The notes under the pieces: model-generated | The model's input: only the letters and a program-made list of their open reading frames with translations | Database searches by the model: none | What the model was told of the DNA's origin: nothing | Part shown: positions 7,392 through 16,177 of the stretch, piece after piece | Position numbering within the stretch: position 1 is the first letter of the stretch | How the letters are laid out: each line of letters opens with the position of its first letter | Origin: Bacteroides fragilis NCTC 9343 | Lineage (GTDB): Bacteria > Bacteroidota > Bacteroidia > Bacteroidales > Bacteroidaceae | Length of the DNA: 64,000 bases | Direction: 5' to 3' | Assembly: GCF_000025985.1 (NCBI RefSeq) | Contig: NC_003228.3 | Location: 4,092,001 to 4,156,000 of the forward strand | Made by a program: the position numbers and the translations under genes

Positions 7392-7532
7392 TTATTTCAC
7401 CCTACGGTTCAGTTGGTTATTGGCTTTTGAGGGCTTTGATTTTCCGATCCGTTTACCGGAAGGTTTCTTACCTCCCGAGGCTTTGGGCCGTCCGCTACCC
7501 GGACGGGCACTGCTATTTCCGCTCTTCTTCAT
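7392..7532 (-). CDS. tiny basic protein, 46 aa (tentative)
   Basis: ATG 7532 opens a frame of 46 codons ending at TAA 7392-7394. The peptide starts MKKSGNSSARPGSGRPK and ends NQLNRRVK. It is almost entirely Lys, Arg, Gly, Ser and Pro, so it would be a disordered, nucleic-acid-binding type of peptide. It overlaps the last 20 bases of the upstream gene in another frame, as translationally coupled genes do, and fills what would otherwise be a gap of about 150 bp before rpiA. The regular basic composition over the entire frame argues for coding. Alternatively, it is the C-terminal tail of the upstream protein put out of frame. I do not recognise a family. Confidence 0.4.
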   Translation of the reverse strand: MKKSGNSSARPGSGRPKASGGKKPSGKRIGKSKPSKANNQLNRRVK

Positions 7533-8517
7533 AAAAATCTTCATTATAATATTTGCCTAAATATCTGCGGGCTATAAAATCCCAGTTCTCGTGCAACACC
7601 CTCCTGCCATCCTCAAAAGGAAAAGTGACCTCGGACAATAAATCATGCTGCATGGCATAGTGCAACAAGTCGATGGGACAAAGTCCGGGAACATAAAGCA
7701 ACTCGGCCCCTTCTTGTTCGGCAATCCCGGGATTATATGTCGAGTTTCGTTCATCCCGGAAGCAAGCACCGATATTGGGAGCAAGCAAGATGCCTTTCGG
7801 ATTGGCAAAAAATACAAAATTTTCTTCATCGGCCAATTCGGGCATTAACGAATCGTCTTCGTCGGTCCACTCCAACGCATCGACACAGAAACGGCGCAAG
7901 CCCGCATAATCCTCAAAATAGACAAGCTGCTTCCCTTGGGTGGCATTCAGGAACTTGGTCACATCATGGGGAAGCTCCATTTCCGGGAAAATATCCAAAA
8001 CAGGTCCCGGAGGAGGCAACAGGGCACGAATCTCCGGAAGCCAGTCCATCGACTCGTCATCGGTAAGAGGGGCTTGTTCAAAATGGGCTTCAAGTAGCGC
8101 ATAAATATCAGTCGCAAGTCGAAGCAGAGATTTATCCGTCGGATTCCAAGGAACCGGAGAATCGTCTGTGACAGGAGAAAGAAGCGACCATAACAGGAAC
8201 GACACATCCTCAAAATTTATTTCATCATCGGCATACGCCCCTGTCAGGGTATAAAAGGGCAGAAAACGCCCGTACAACCGCTTGTGCAACCGGATGAACT
8301 TATTCCATCCACCGGAATTATTCACACAATCTTCCAGATACCAGGTGAAATAAAGAACGGCCCGGTTTTTATGAATCATCTGTCCGGTAAGCTCCGACTT
8401 CTCAAATAGGGGCAGCAGCCTGTTGGCAAAATCGACATACCATTGATCGGTATCTGCCGATTGCGGACGCGGATGGACTTCCATCCACAGTTGACGATAT
8501 ATTTTTTGCAGTTTCAT
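7513..8517 (-). CDS. conserved hypothetical protein, 334 aa
   Basis: An acidic cytoplasmic protein with many aromatic residues (QLWMEVHP, YVDFANRLLPLF, VLYFTWYLEDCVNNSGGWNKF) and no signal peptide or membrane helices. The style resembles DUF3843-type Bacteroidales proteins, but I cannot confirm the assignment. The C-terminal half includes a segment like a cofactor or nucleic-acid-independent fold (LVYFEDYAGLRRFC, NPKGILLAPNIG). No catalytic motif is recognisable. It is the first gene of a possible run with the 46-aa ORF and rpiA and is divergent from the GNAT gene. Confidence 0.7.
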   Translation of the reverse strand: MKLQKIYRQLWMEVHPRPQSADTDQWYVDFANRLLPLFEKSELTGQMIHKNRAVLYFTWYLEDCVNNSGGWNKFIRLHKRLYGRFLPFYTLTGAYADDEINFEDVSFLLWSLLSPVTDDSPVPWNPTDKSLLRLATDIYALLEAHFEQAPLTDDESMDWLPEIRALLPPPGPVLDIFPEMELPHDVTKFLNATQGKQLVYFEDYAGLRRFCVDALEWTDEDDSLMPELADEENFVFFANPKGILLAPNIGACFRDERNSTYNPGIAEQEGAELLYVPGLCPIDLLHYAMQHDLLSEVTFPFEDGRRVLHENWDFIARRYLGKYYNEDFYEEERK

Positions 8518-8572
8518 GAATTGGAGTGTTGATTTACGGAAACAAATGTACTTCTTTTCTGATAAGATTGGC

Positions 8573-8580
8573 TACATTTG
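8573..8580 (+). promoter_or_regulatory. -7 element that fixes the GNAT start
   Basis: TACATTTG fits TAnnTTTG. Transcription would start near 8587, which rules out an ATG-like codon at 8578 and favours ATG 8605. Confidence 0.5.
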
Positions 8581-8604
8581 CACCAATTTATGAACTTTAC
8601 GGCA

Positions 8605-9123
8605 ATGGATATTACGCTCAGAACGCTCACGGAAAACGACTTGCCTTTTGTAAAAGACATCTACGACTATTATACCCTCCACACGACAGTGGTGTACTTT
8701 GTACACTGCGCCAGCATCGACGAACTAAAAAACTACATACCCGTAGGCGATCCCGTCTACCGGTCGTTCATCATTGAAACTCCCGAAGGAGCACCCTGCG
8801 GATTCTGCTATTTCGCACGCTTCAAGCCCCGAGAAGCCTTCCGCATCTCGGTAGAGCTGACCCTCTACCTGAAACCGGAGTTTACAGGAAGAGGATATGG
8901 AAAACAAGCCATACTCCGACTGGAAGAGATCATCCGCCAAGAAGGCTTCAGCAACATAATGGCACTGATTTCGGGAGAGAACGAAGCCAGCATCCGCCTG
9001 TTCGAAAAATGCGGTTTCGAATGTTGCGCAAACATCCGGCAGGTAGCGGAGAAGTTCGGCAAAAAACTGGATTTGAGGATGTATCAGAAAATTATTTCAG
9101 ACAATTCACATCTCACTCCCTGA
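8605..9123 (+). CDS. GNAT family N-acetyltransferase
   Basis: The 172-aa product has the full GNAT fold. An N-terminal strand (MDITLRTLTENDLPFVKDIY) is followed by the acetyl-CoA-binding motif A, with VELTLYLKPEFTGRGYGKQA (the Q/R-x-x-G-x-G/A pattern as GRGYGK), and motif B with NEASIRLFEKCGF. The set is closest to phosphinothricin/L-amino-acid N-acetyltransferases (Pat/YncA type), but the substrate cannot be assigned. In-frame starts exist further upstream, but the -7 element at 8573-8580 and the domain start favour ATG 8605. Confidence 0.85.
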   Translation: MDITLRTLTENDLPFVKDIYDYYTLHTTVVYFVHCASIDELKNYIPVGDPVYRSFIIETPEGAPCGFCYFARFKPREAFRISVELTLYLKPEFTGRGYGKQAILRLEEIIRQEGFSNIMALISGENEASIRLFEKCGFECCANIRQVAEKFGKKLDLRMYQKIISDNSHLTP

Positions 9124-9222
9124 AAGCCGATGATAGAAACACATCCACACAAGAAGTTCTCTTCAAATCTGAAAGCACGATTAGATAAAGAACTATAAGT
9201 GAGCAAACATTGTGTGGCAATA

Positions 9223-9254
9223 TTTGTATATACAAGAAATTATCGGTACTTTTG
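9223..9254 (+). promoter_or_regulatory. full consensus promoter of the Xre-ImmA-PIN operon
   Basis: TTTG at 9223-9226, a 20-bp spacer and TACTTTTG at 9247-9254 match the Bacteroides consensus exactly. Transcription near 9261 gives a 20-nt leader to ATG 9281. The spacing also rules out the in-frame start at 9212. Confidence 0.75.
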
Positions 9255-9280
9255 CCACAAAAATCAGAAGAAGAGCAGTA

Positions 9281-9634
9281 ATGAAAACGGTTAATCAAAT
9301 TATTGGAGAGAATCTAAAAAAAATTAGAGAGTTATCCGGTTTTACACAAGAACAAGTAGCCCAATCTATTAAGATAGAACGCTCTACTTACAGTAATTAT
9401 GAAGGAGGAACCAGAGAGATTCCTTATACCATTTTGGAAGATATCTCAAATTTATTCGGTTGTGAACCTTTTATATTGTTTGAGGACAATATTCAGACGA
9501 ATAATGAAATTATGGCTACAGCTTTCAGAATTTCAAATTTAGGAGAAAATGATTTGAAAGAAATAGCAGCTTTCAAAGATATCGTAAAGTCTTATCTCAA
9601 AATGGAACGCATTGCCCAAAATGAAGCCGAATAA
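9281..9634 (+). CDS. Xre-family helix-turn-helix regulator, 117 aa
   Basis: Residues about 8-63 form a Cro/CI-type HTH (IGENLKKIRELSGFTQEQVA, then IERSTYSNYEGGTREIPY). The C-terminal tail is helical and acidic. It is probably the autorepressor of the operon: the promoter is immediately upstream and the next two genes overlap in sequence. The ImmA-like peptidase gene begins 14 bp before this stop codon. Such Xre/ImmA pairs act as cleavable-repressor switches in ICEBs1 and as predicted toxin-antitoxin or stress modules elsewhere. Confidence 0.88.
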   Translation: MKTVNQIIGENLKKIRELSGFTQEQVAQSIKIERSTYSNYEGGTREIPYTILEDISNLFGCEPFILFEDNIQTNNEIMATAFRISNLGENDLKEIAAFKDIVKSYLKMERIAQNEAE

Positions 9635-10358
9635 GTTTATCATAGAGAAGCAAGTCTCAGAGTTTCGTATGGACAATGGACTTAGCGCTACGGAGCCTAT
9701 CACTTTGAAAAGCTTACTTTTGAAACTAAACATACTCACTGTTTTCAGACCTTTATCCGACAACTTCTCAGGAATGTGTTTAAAAGATAATTCAGAGCAC
9801 CGTTTCATGCTTATCAATTCTAATCAACCACGAGGAAGGCAACACTTTACGATAGCTCACGAATTATACCACCTTTATATAGAGAAAAAACCGACTCCTC
9901 ACAAATGTAATCCGGGATGTGCCAGCAAAGATCCGATAGAACAATGTGCCGACATGTTTGCTTCCTCTCTATTAATGCCGGAGGGCGGTATATGCCAGTT
10001 AATACCCGAAATGGAATTAAAAACCAAAAACATTTCGATGGCAACAGTCCTAAAACTTGAACACTATTTTTCCGTTTCCCGTTCCGCTTTATTGTATAGA
10101 TTACAAAATATCGGACTTATAACAGAAAGTACACGTTCCCAATTGGCAGAAATAAAAGTAAAATACTCTGCCAAATGTTTCGGATATGACACAGCTTTAT
10201 ACGAACCGGCCAACGAAGGACTGGTTATCGGTGATTTTGGTGAAAAAGCCCGCAAGCTATTCGAACAGGAAAAAATTTCAGAAGGTCACTATATAGAGTT
10301 ACTCCATAAAATAAACATCAATGGAACACAAGAAAACGAAGATAGTACTCGATGCTGA
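9621..10358 (+). CDS. ImmA/IrrE family metallo-endopeptidase
   Basis: A COG2856-type zinc peptidase of 245 aa. The metal site is HELYH at about 80-84 (TIAHELYHLY), with a probable third ligand Glu at about 107 in IEQCADMFASSLLMPE, the pattern seen in IrrE and ImmA. It would cleave the neighbouring Xre repressor or another partner when triggered. ATG 9621 is chosen over a TTG at 9612. It overlaps the xre gene by 14 bp and the following PIN-like gene by 38 bp, so translation of the three is coupled. Confidence 0.88.
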   Translation: MKPNKFIIEKQVSEFRMDNGLSATEPITLKSLLLKLNILTVFRPLSDNFSGMCLKDNSEHRFMLINSNQPRGRQHFTIAHELYHLYIEKKPTPHKCNPGCASKDPIEQCADMFASSLLMPEGGICQLIPEMELKTKNISMATVLKLEHYFSVSRSALLYRLQNIGLITESTRSQLAEIKVKYSAKCFGYDTALYEPANEGLVIGDFGEKARKLFEQEKISEGHYIELLHKININGTQENEDSTRC

Positions 10359-10845
10359 TGTAATTATCCATTTCATGGAGGCTAATTATTTCTCAATATT
10401 ACCCGATATATTTCCTGAGTACGAATACTTGATATTGGATGTGGTATATAATGAAATTTCCCAAAATTCCGGTACAAAAGATTTTATAGATAAATATCTC
10501 CATTTCTTCCATAAATTGAAAAAAGAAGTTTTTTCCCCAAAGAGGGAATCAATGAAAGAGTTCTTTTTATTGCAACGCACTCTGGGAAAAGGAGAAAGTG
10601 CATGCATGATCTATTGCAGGGACAACCGAGACGTATTGGGAAGCAGTAACCTGAAAGACATAAAAGAATATTGCTCCAAGAATAATATTACCTATCTGAC
10701 TACACTTGATTTTTTATATTATGCTTACTGCAGAAAGAAAATGACAGAGCAAGAGTGTAAGGAATTCATGCAGGAAGTAAATAATGCGGGAAGCAAACTT
10801 CCGATCATCGATATAACCCAATATACATGTACCGTACAAATTTAA
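10321..10845 (+). CDS. PIN-like domain protein (putative ribonuclease toxin), 174 aa
   Basis: The N terminus KIVLDADVIIHFM carries the first acidic residue pair of the PIN nuclease fold. GKGESACMIYCRDN supplies the Glu of the second acidic cluster, and LGSSNLKDIKEYC resembles the D-x-x segment of PIN/DUF3368-like proteins, where the later Asp is followed by a helix. A C-terminal hydrophobic helix and strand (YLTTLDFLYYAY) follow. The start is the ATG at 10321, overlapping the peptidase gene by 38 bp. Makarova and colleagues predicted Xre-COG2856 operons with such partners as toxin-antitoxin systems. RNase activity is inferred; I did not verify all four acidic residues. Confidence 0.7.
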   Translation: MEHKKTKIVLDADVIIHFMEANYFSILPDIFPEYEYLILDVVYNEISQNSGTKDFIDKYLHFFHKLKKEVFSPKRESMKEFFLLQRTLGKGESACMIYCRDNRDVLGSSNLKDIKEYCSKNNITYLTTLDFLYYAYCRKKMTEQECKEFMQEVNNAGSKLPIIDITQYTCTVQI

Positions 10846-10892
10846 ACTCACACATTTCAAGAAAACAAGGCCAACACAACGACAAAGCCCTA

Positions 10893-10957
10893 TCGCAGAT
10901 TACATAAACAATCACATTCCCTTCCTCTGCGCTGTAACTCTATTATGCAATCTGCGA
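10893..10957. repeat. imperfect inverted repeat between convergent genes
   Basis: TCGCAGATTACATAA (10893-10907) pairs with TTATGCAATCTGCGA (10943-10957) with one mismatch and a 35-nt loop. It is similar in layout to the CCACAGATT hairpin family but has a different outer sequence. It may terminate transcription from both sides. Confidence 0.5.
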
Positions 10958-10981
10958 CAGCAATGCCCCCTCCGTCCGTTC

Positions 10982-11587
10982 TCAAAGTCTTTTTAAAGCC
11001 AGCTTAATGACTTTCTCCACCGGAGCATCGGGTTCTTCTTTCAATATGGCAAGCACCGCCTTCTGTGAAGGTGCAGCGGCAAATCCGAGCATGGTCAATG
11101 CAGCGATGGCCTCTTCCTGTACTTCCGCATTCATTGCCGGCAACAAAGCACCGGCAGCACCTCCCACGGCAGTTGCAGCCATGGCACCGGTTTTAATTTT
11201 ATCTTTCAAATCGACAATGACACGCTGTGCGGTCTTCAGTCCGATACCTTTCACCGTCTTCAGCATATTGGCATTTTCGGTACTGATCACATTCACCAGT
11301 TCGGCCGGTGAAAGAGCAGAAAGAATCATACGGGCCGTGTTTCCTCCAATACCCGAAACGGAAATCAGCAGCAGGAAAAGTTCCCGTTCCTGCTTGTCGG
11401 CAAAGCCATATAAAACGTAAGCATCTTCGCGGATGGCTTCGTAGATATAGAGTTTACAACTGCTCTTACCCTGAATGGCAGAATAAGTGTTGAGTGATAT
11501 ATTAACGGCATATCCTAATCCGTTACAATCGATAACTGCGGTTGCCGGACTCAGTTCGGCAATTTCGCCTTTGATGTATTCTATCAT
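10982..11587 (-). CDS. ruvA: Holliday junction branch-migration protein RuvA
   Basis: The DNA-binding subunit of the RuvAB complex, which migrates Holliday junctions during recombination repair. The N-terminal OB fold starts [12 protein letters not shown], and the two helix-hairpin-helix motifs are visible as [13 protein letters not shown] and [13 protein letters not shown]. Domain III, which contacts RuvB, is at the C terminus ([20 protein letters not shown]). The frame extends upstream to 11632, but ATG 11587 gives the usual 201 aa. A minus-strand TATCTTTG at 11614-11607 is a probable -7 element. Confidence 0.95.
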   Translation of the reverse strand: MIEYIKGEIAELSPATAVIDCNGLGYAVNISLNTYSAIQGKSSCKLYIYEAIREDAYVLYGFADKQERELFLLLISVSGIGGNTARMILSALSPAELVNVISTENANMLKTVKGIGLKTAQRVIVDLKDKIKTGAMAATAVGGAAGALLPAMNAEVQEEAIAALTMLGFAAAPSQKAVLAILKEEPDAPVEKVIKLALKRL

Positions 11588-11695
11588 AATGGTTATAATC
11601 AGAACGCAAAGATAATAAATATTGTGCTTCACGAACCTTGAATAACAAAAACTAACTTTAACACCCTTAAGAGACCTGAAAACAAAGAAAATGAC

Positions 11696-11703
11696 TAATT
11701 TTG
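11696..11703 (+). promoter_or_regulatory. -7 element for ddh
   Basis: TAATTTTG. Transcription near 11710 leaves only 12 nt to the ATG at 11722 but 36 nt to ATG 11746, supporting the latter start. Confidence 0.45.
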
Positions 11704-11745
11704 CAACCGAAATAAAGAAATGTGTTAAACAAAACCAATAAAAAG

Positions 11746-12645
11746 ATGAAAAAAGTAAGAGCAGCCATCGTAGGTTATGGCAATATTGGTCGTTATGTGC
11801 TGGAAGCCCTCCAAGCGGCTCCCGATTTTGAGATAGCAGGTGTGGTTCGTCGTGCAGGTGCCGAGAACAAACCGGCTGAACTGAATGATTACGCAGTAGT
11901 TAAAGATATAAAGGAACTTCAAGGAGTAGACGTGGCTATTCTTTGTACTCCGACCCGCAGCGTTGAGAAATACGCAAAAGAGATTCTCGCAATGGGCATC
12001 AACACAGTAGACAGTTTTGATATTCATACAGGCATCGTTGACTTGCGTCGTGAACTGGGTGCTTGCGCCAAAGAACACGGAGCTGTATCGATCATCTCGG
12101 CCGGATGGGATCCGGGAAGCGACTCGATCGTACGCACCATGCTCGAAGCAATTGCCCCCAAAGGAATCACTTACACCAACTTCGGTCCGGGTATGAGTAT
12201 GGGCCATACGGTAGCCGTCAAAGCTATCGATGGAGTGAAAGCGGCTTTATCGATGACTATCCCTACCGGAACAGGCATTCATCGCCGTATGGTATACATC
12301 GAACTGAAAGACGGATATAAATTCGAGGAAGTGGCAGCAGCCATTAAATCGGACGCTTATTTCGTTAACGACGAGACACACGTAAAACAAGTGCCGAGCG
12401 TAGACGCACTGCTGGACATGGGACACGGTGTAAACCTGACCCGCAAAGGTGTATCCGGAAAAACCCAGAACCAACTGTTCGAATTCAATATGCGCATCAA
12501 CAACCCCGCACTGACCGCACAGGTATTGGTATGCGTAGCACGTGCTTCGATGAAGCAGCAGCCGGGATGTTACACCATGGTGGAAGTTCCGGTTATCGAT
12601 CTGCTTCCGGGCGACCGTGAAGAATGGATCGGCCACCTGGTATAA
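11746..12645 (+). CDS. ddh: meso-diaminopimelate D-dehydrogenase
   Basis: NADPH-dependent single-step conversion of tetrahydrodipicolinate to meso-diaminopimelate, for lysine and peptidoglycan. The 299-aa product has a Rossmann motif ([14 protein letters not shown]) and the Ddh-type sequences [28 protein letters not shown] and [13 protein letters not shown], which line the substrate site. The start at 11746 is preferred over an in-frame ATG at 11722 because of the -7 element at 11696-11703. Downstream, a hairpin at 12694-12751 separates it from the next gene. Confidence 0.93.
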   Translation: MKKVRAAIVGYGNIGRYVLEALQAAPDFEIAGVVRRAGAENKPAELNDYAVVKDIKELQGVDVAILCTPTRSVEKYAKEILAMGINTVDSFDIHTGIVDLRRELGACAKEHGAVSIISAGWDPGSDSIVRTMLEAIAPKGITYTNFGPGMSMGHTVAVKAIDGVKAALSMTIPTGTGIHRRMVYIELKDGYKFEEVAAAIKSDAYFVNDETHVKQVPSVDALLDMGHGVNLTRKGVSGKTQNQLFEFNMRINNPALTAQVLVCVARASMKQQPGCYTMVEVPVIDLLPGDREEWIGHLV

Positions 12646-12693
12646 AAAAGCCAAGTGTCTGATACAAACTATTTCCAAAGACAAGGAAAGGAC

Positions 12694-12751
12694 GACCGCA
12701 GATTCTCTTTTTAATTATCACCGATAATCGAAAAGATAAAAATCTGCGGTC
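12694..12751 (+). terminator. hairpin after ddh
   Basis: GACCGCAGATT (12694-12704) and AATCTGCGGTC (12741-12751) form a perfect 11-bp stem, with additional weak pairing inside (CTTTT against AAAAG). The trailing sequence is ATCTTTTATT. It probably ends the ddh transcript. Confidence 0.5.
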
Positions 12752-12786
12752 ATCTTTTATTAGATAAACACTCCGGCTTACACACA

Positions 12787-13437
12787 ATGAAGAACAAACG
12801 GTACTCACGCGGCGAAGAGCTGTCCAATACTTTAAGCCATGGCGCAGGCACCCTGCTGGGCATCACCGCAGGATATTTTCTTTTGGAAAAGGCGCTCGCC
12901 AACCCTCACCCCTATTGGGCAACAGGCTGTGTACTGGCTTATCTGGTGGGGATGCTGGCATCGTACATCAGTTCAACCTGGTATCACGGCTCCAGGCCCG
13001 GCAAGCGGAAAGAACTTCTGCGCAAATTTGACCACGGCGCCATTTACCTGCACATAGCAGGGACTTACACTCCGTTCACCCTGTTAGTGCTACGCCATGC
13101 CGGCGGATGGGGCTGGGGAATCTTCACTTTTGTATGGCTGTCGGCTATTGTAGGATTCATATTAGCCTTCAAAAAACTGAAAGAACACAGCAATCTCGAG
13201 ACGATCTGTTTTGTAGGGATGGGCTCTGCCATCCTGGTGGCCCTCAAACCACTAATGGACTGCCTATCCGCCATCGGAGCCTCTCCCGCCTTCTGGTGGC
13301 TTCTCGGAGGAGGAGCTTCGTATATCATGGGAGCCGTGTTTTACTCGTTGCGAAAACCTTATATGCACGCCGTTTTCCACCTGTTTTGTCTAGGCGGAAG
13401 CATAGGCCATATCATAGCCATCTGGTTGATTCTTTAG
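12787..13437 (+). CDS. hemolysin III / PAQR family membrane protein
   Basis: A 216-aa integral membrane protein with seven predicted helices. The family motifs are present: SHGAGTLLGI in helix 1, SSTWYHGSR after helix 2, KFDHGAIYLHIAGTYTPF in the third block and YMHAVFHLFCLGGSIGH at the C terminus. The conserved Ser, His and Asp residues form the putative metal site of the PAQR/CREST superfamily. The bacterial members (YqfA/TrhA) are linked to membrane energetics and fatty-acid metabolism; a hemolysin function is doubtful. A TTCTTGTT/AACAAGAA hairpin at 13522-13539 lies beyond the stop codon. Confidence 0.9.
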   Translation: MKNKRYSRGEELSNTLSHGAGTLLGITAGYFLLEKALANPHPYWATGCVLAYLVGMLASYISSTWYHGSRPGKRKELLRKFDHGAIYLHIAGTYTPFTLLVLRHAGGWGWGIFTFVWLSAIVGFILAFKKLKEHSNLETICFVGMGSAILVALKPLMDCLSAIGASPAFWWLLGGGASYIMGAVFYSLRKPYMHAVFHLFCLGGSIGHIIAIWLIL

Positions 13438-13559
13438 CAAACCCGATTCGCTTTTTCTCTCCAAAAGTTTCCCGTTTTGGAAAACTTTCTGTATCAGGAA
13501 GAAAGAAAAGTTCTCCAAAAATTCTTGTTAAAACAAGAACAACTTATTGCTTTAACTGT

Positions 13560-13567
13560 TACCTTTG
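13560..13567 (+). promoter_or_regulatory. -7 element upstream of the cobalamin riboswitch
   Basis: TACCTTTG fits TAnnTTTG and sits 8 bp before the first paired bases of the aptamer, which places the transcription start at the 5' edge of the riboswitch. Confidence 0.5.
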
Positions 13568-13574
13568 TAGCAGA

Positions 13575-13730
13575 TTTCAGTACTAAAAAGAGGTTTAGTC
13601 ATAAGGGAACGCTGTGCAAATCGGCGACAGTACCCGCTGCTGTAATTCTCTGAGAATCCGCACACTATGCCACTGCGCCCAGCGTGGGAAGGCGTTGCGA
13701 GGGAGAGATAAGTCAGAAGACCTGCTGAAA
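13575..13730 (+). ncRNA. cobalamin (AdoCbl) riboswitch in the nrdD leader
   Basis: The conserved blocks occur in order: AAGGGAA near 13613, the CGGCGACAGTACCCGCTGCTG arm (13622-13642), GCCACTGCGCCCAGCG, GGGAAGGCG and the B12 box AAGTCAGAAGACCTGCTG ending near 13727. TTTCAG (13575-13580) pairs with CTGAAA (13725-13730) to close P1. The gene start is 47 bp further on. B12-dependent regulation presumably lowers expression of the downstream B12-independent reductase when cobalamin is plentiful. No intrinsic terminator is evident in the short linker, so translation control is more likely. Confidence 0.88.
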
Positions 13731-13777
13731 AAGTAAACATATTTAAAAAAAATCTAAAGCTTTCGGGAGTTAAAGTT

Positions 13778-16171
13778 ATGAACTACGCGGAAATTTGTAT
13801 CATCAAACGAGATGGTAAAAGGGAGGACTTCTCCATCAGTAAAATCAAGAACGCTGTATCAAAAGCGTTTAGTGCCACAGGAATCAATGATGAACAGCAA
13901 TTGATTGCTGACATCACGATGAATGTAATCGGACAATTTGCATCTCCTACCATTACGGTAGAAGAAATTCAGGACCTGGTAGAAAAAGAGCTGATGAAGG
14001 TTCGTCCGGAAGTAGCCAAAAAGTACATCATCTATCGGGAATGGAGAAATACCGAACGAGACAAAAAGACCCAGATGAAGCATGTGATGGACGGTATCGT
14101 AGCCATTGACAAAAACGATGTCAACCTGAGCAACGCCAATATGAGCAGTCATACTCCCGCCGGACAGATGATGACATTCGCCTCGGAAGTAACCAAAGAC
14201 TATACATATAAATATCTGTTGCCGAAACGTTTTGCCGAAGCCCACCAACTGGGAGACATCCACATCCACGACCTGGATTACTATCCTACCAAAACGACGA
14301 CTTGCATCCAATATGACATGGATGACCTCTTCGAACGTGGATTCCGCACCAAAAACGGCAGTATACGTACCCCGCAAAGCATTCAAAGCTATGCTACCCT
14401 GGCTACCATTATTTTCCAGACTAACCAGAATGAACAGCACGGAGGTCAGGCCATACCGGCATTCGACTTCTTTATGGCAAAAGGTGTGAGCAAATCATTC
14501 CGTAAACACCTGGCATCATTCATCAGCTTCTATGTACAAATGAACAAGGGTGAAGAGATAGAAGAAAAGGCTATCCGTACAGTGATTGCCGAACATCTGT
14601 CGTCCATCAAAGCATCGGAACTGGAACGCGAAACGCTGCGCATGGCTCTGACTGCCCTACAGATCAATATCGACAAAGAACATCTGAACCAAATTATAGA
14701 GAAAGCATTTGTGCAGACTCAGAAAGATACGCACCAGGCCATGGAAGGCTTTATCCATAACCTGAACACAATGCACTCACGCGGCGGAAACCAGGTAGTG
14801 TTCAGTTCGATCAATTATGGAACAGACACTTCGGCCGAAGGACGCATGGTGATCGAAGAATTACTGAAAGCAACCGTAGAGGGACTGGGCACAAGGGGAG
14901 AAGTGCCGGTGTTCCCCATTCAGATATTCAAGATAAAAAACGGAGTATCGTACACAGAAGCCGATTATGAAAAGGCTATGGCTAATTTCGATGCTGCCAT
15001 GGAAGGTAAATTAAAATTTGAAGCACCCAACTTCGACTTGTTCCTGAAAGCTTGCCACACTACGGCAAAAGCACTCTTCCCTAACTTTATGTTCCTGGAT
15101 GCCCCGTTCAACCAAAACGAAAAATGGGACGCCAACGACCCGCAACGTTACCGTTACGAACTGGCCACCATGGGATGCCGTACGCGTGTGTTTGAGAATG
15201 TAGCCGGCGAGAAATCGTCTTTGGGACGCGGAAACCTTTCGTTCACCACGCTGAACATGCCTCGCCTGGCCATCGAAGCCCGTATCAAAGCAGAAAACAT
15301 GACGGAGGACGGACACAATAAAGATGCCGTCGAGAGAAAGGCTAAAGAAATTTTCATCGAATCGATACATGAAACGGCTACCTTGATAGCCGAACAACTC
15401 TACGAGCGATATCAATATCAGCGTACAGCCCTGGCACGCCAATTCCCCTTCATGATGGGAAATGATGTATGGAAAGGAGGAGCTGCCCTGAACCCGAACG
15501 AACAAGTAGGCGACGTGCTGCGCAGTGGTACGCTGGGTATCGGCTTCCTGGGCGGACACAATGCCATGGTGGCTCTCTATGGAGAGGGACACGGACACAG
15601 CCAGAAGGCATGGGACACCCTTTATGAAGCCGTGCTGGAAATCAACAAGGTGGCTGATGAATACAAAGCCAAATACAACCTGAACTATTCGGTACTGGCT
15701 ACACCGGCCGAAGGACTTTCGGGACGTTTCACCCGTATGGACCGCCGTAAATACGGAAAAATCAAAGGAGTGACAGACAACGATTACTATGTCAATTCTT
15801 TCCATGTGGATGTAAAAGAACCGATCAGCATTGTAGAGAAAATAAAAAGAGAGGCTCCGTTCCACGCCATCACCCGCGGAGGACACATCACCTATGTGGA
15901 ACTGGACGGAGAAGCCCAGAAAAACGTACGCGCCATTGCCAAGATCGTAAAAGTTATGTTTGACGAAGGAATCGGCTACGGCTCAATCAATCATCCGGTG
16001 GATACCTGCCACAATTGCGGATACAAGGGCGTGATCTACGATAAATGTCCGGTATGCCAAAGTGAGAATATTTTGCGCATGCGCCGCATCACAGGCTACC
16101 TGACCGGAGACTTGAGTTCATGGAATTCGGCCAAACGTGCAGAAGAAAAAGACCGTGTAAAGCACGGATAA
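13778..16171 (+). CDS. nrdD: anaerobic (class III) ribonucleoside-triphosphate reductase
   Basis: The oxygen-sensitive glycyl-radical enzyme reduces NTPs to dNTPs under anaerobiosis. An N-terminal ATP cone (residues about 5-95, IIKRDGKREDFSISKIKNAV) senses ATP/dATP. The catalytic barrel follows, then a zinc site with CHNCGYKG and CPVCQ. The glycyl radical is Gly773 in RRITGYL, close to the C terminus. Length (797 aa) is slightly above the E. coli enzyme (712 aa), mainly at the N terminus. nrdG follows after 6 bp, and a cobalamin riboswitch precedes. Confidence 0.96.
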   Translation: MNYAEICIIKRDGKREDFSISKIKNAVSKAFSATGINDEQQLIADITMNVIGQFASPTITVEEIQDLVEKELMKVRPEVAKKYIIYREWRNTERDKKTQMKHVMDGIVAIDKNDVNLSNANMSSHTPAGQMMTFASEVTKDYTYKYLLPKRFAEAHQLGDIHIHDLDYYPTKTTTCIQYDMDDLFERGFRTKNGSIRTPQSIQSYATLATIIFQTNQNEQHGGQAIPAFDFFMAKGVSKSFRKHLASFISFYVQMNKGEEIEEKAIRTVIAEHLSSIKASELERETLRMALTALQINIDKEHLNQIIEKAFVQTQKDTHQAMEGFIHNLNTMHSRGGNQVVFSSINYGTDTSAEGRMVIEELLKATVEGLGTRGEVPVFPIQIFKIKNGVSYTEADYEKAMANFDAAMEGKLKFEAPNFDLFLKACHTTAKALFPNFMFLDAPFNQNEKWDANDPQRYRYELATMGCRTRVFENVAGEKSSLGRGNLSFTTLNMPRLAIEARIKAENMTEDGHNKDAVERKAKEIFIESIHETATLIAEQLYERYQYQRTALARQFPFMMGNDVWKGGAALNPNEQVGDVLRSGTLGIGFLGGHNAMVALYGEGHGHSQKAWDTLYEAVLEINKVADEYKAKYNLNYSVLATPAEGLSGRFTRMDRRKYGKIKGVTDNDYYVNSFHVDVKEPISIVEKIKREAPFHAITRGGHITYVELDGEAQKNVRAIAKIVKVMFDEGIGYGSINHPVDTCHNCGYKGVIYDKCPVCQSENILRMRRITGYLTGDLSSWNSAKRAEEKDRVKHG

Positions 16172-16177
16172 GGAATC

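Noticed and set aside
9212..9280. Upstream start of the Xre regulator
   Set aside because: The consensus promoter lies within this stretch, so translation cannot begin there.
15011..15886. 291-codon minus-strand frame
   Set aside because: It is the antisense shadow of nrdD, a clearly real gene.
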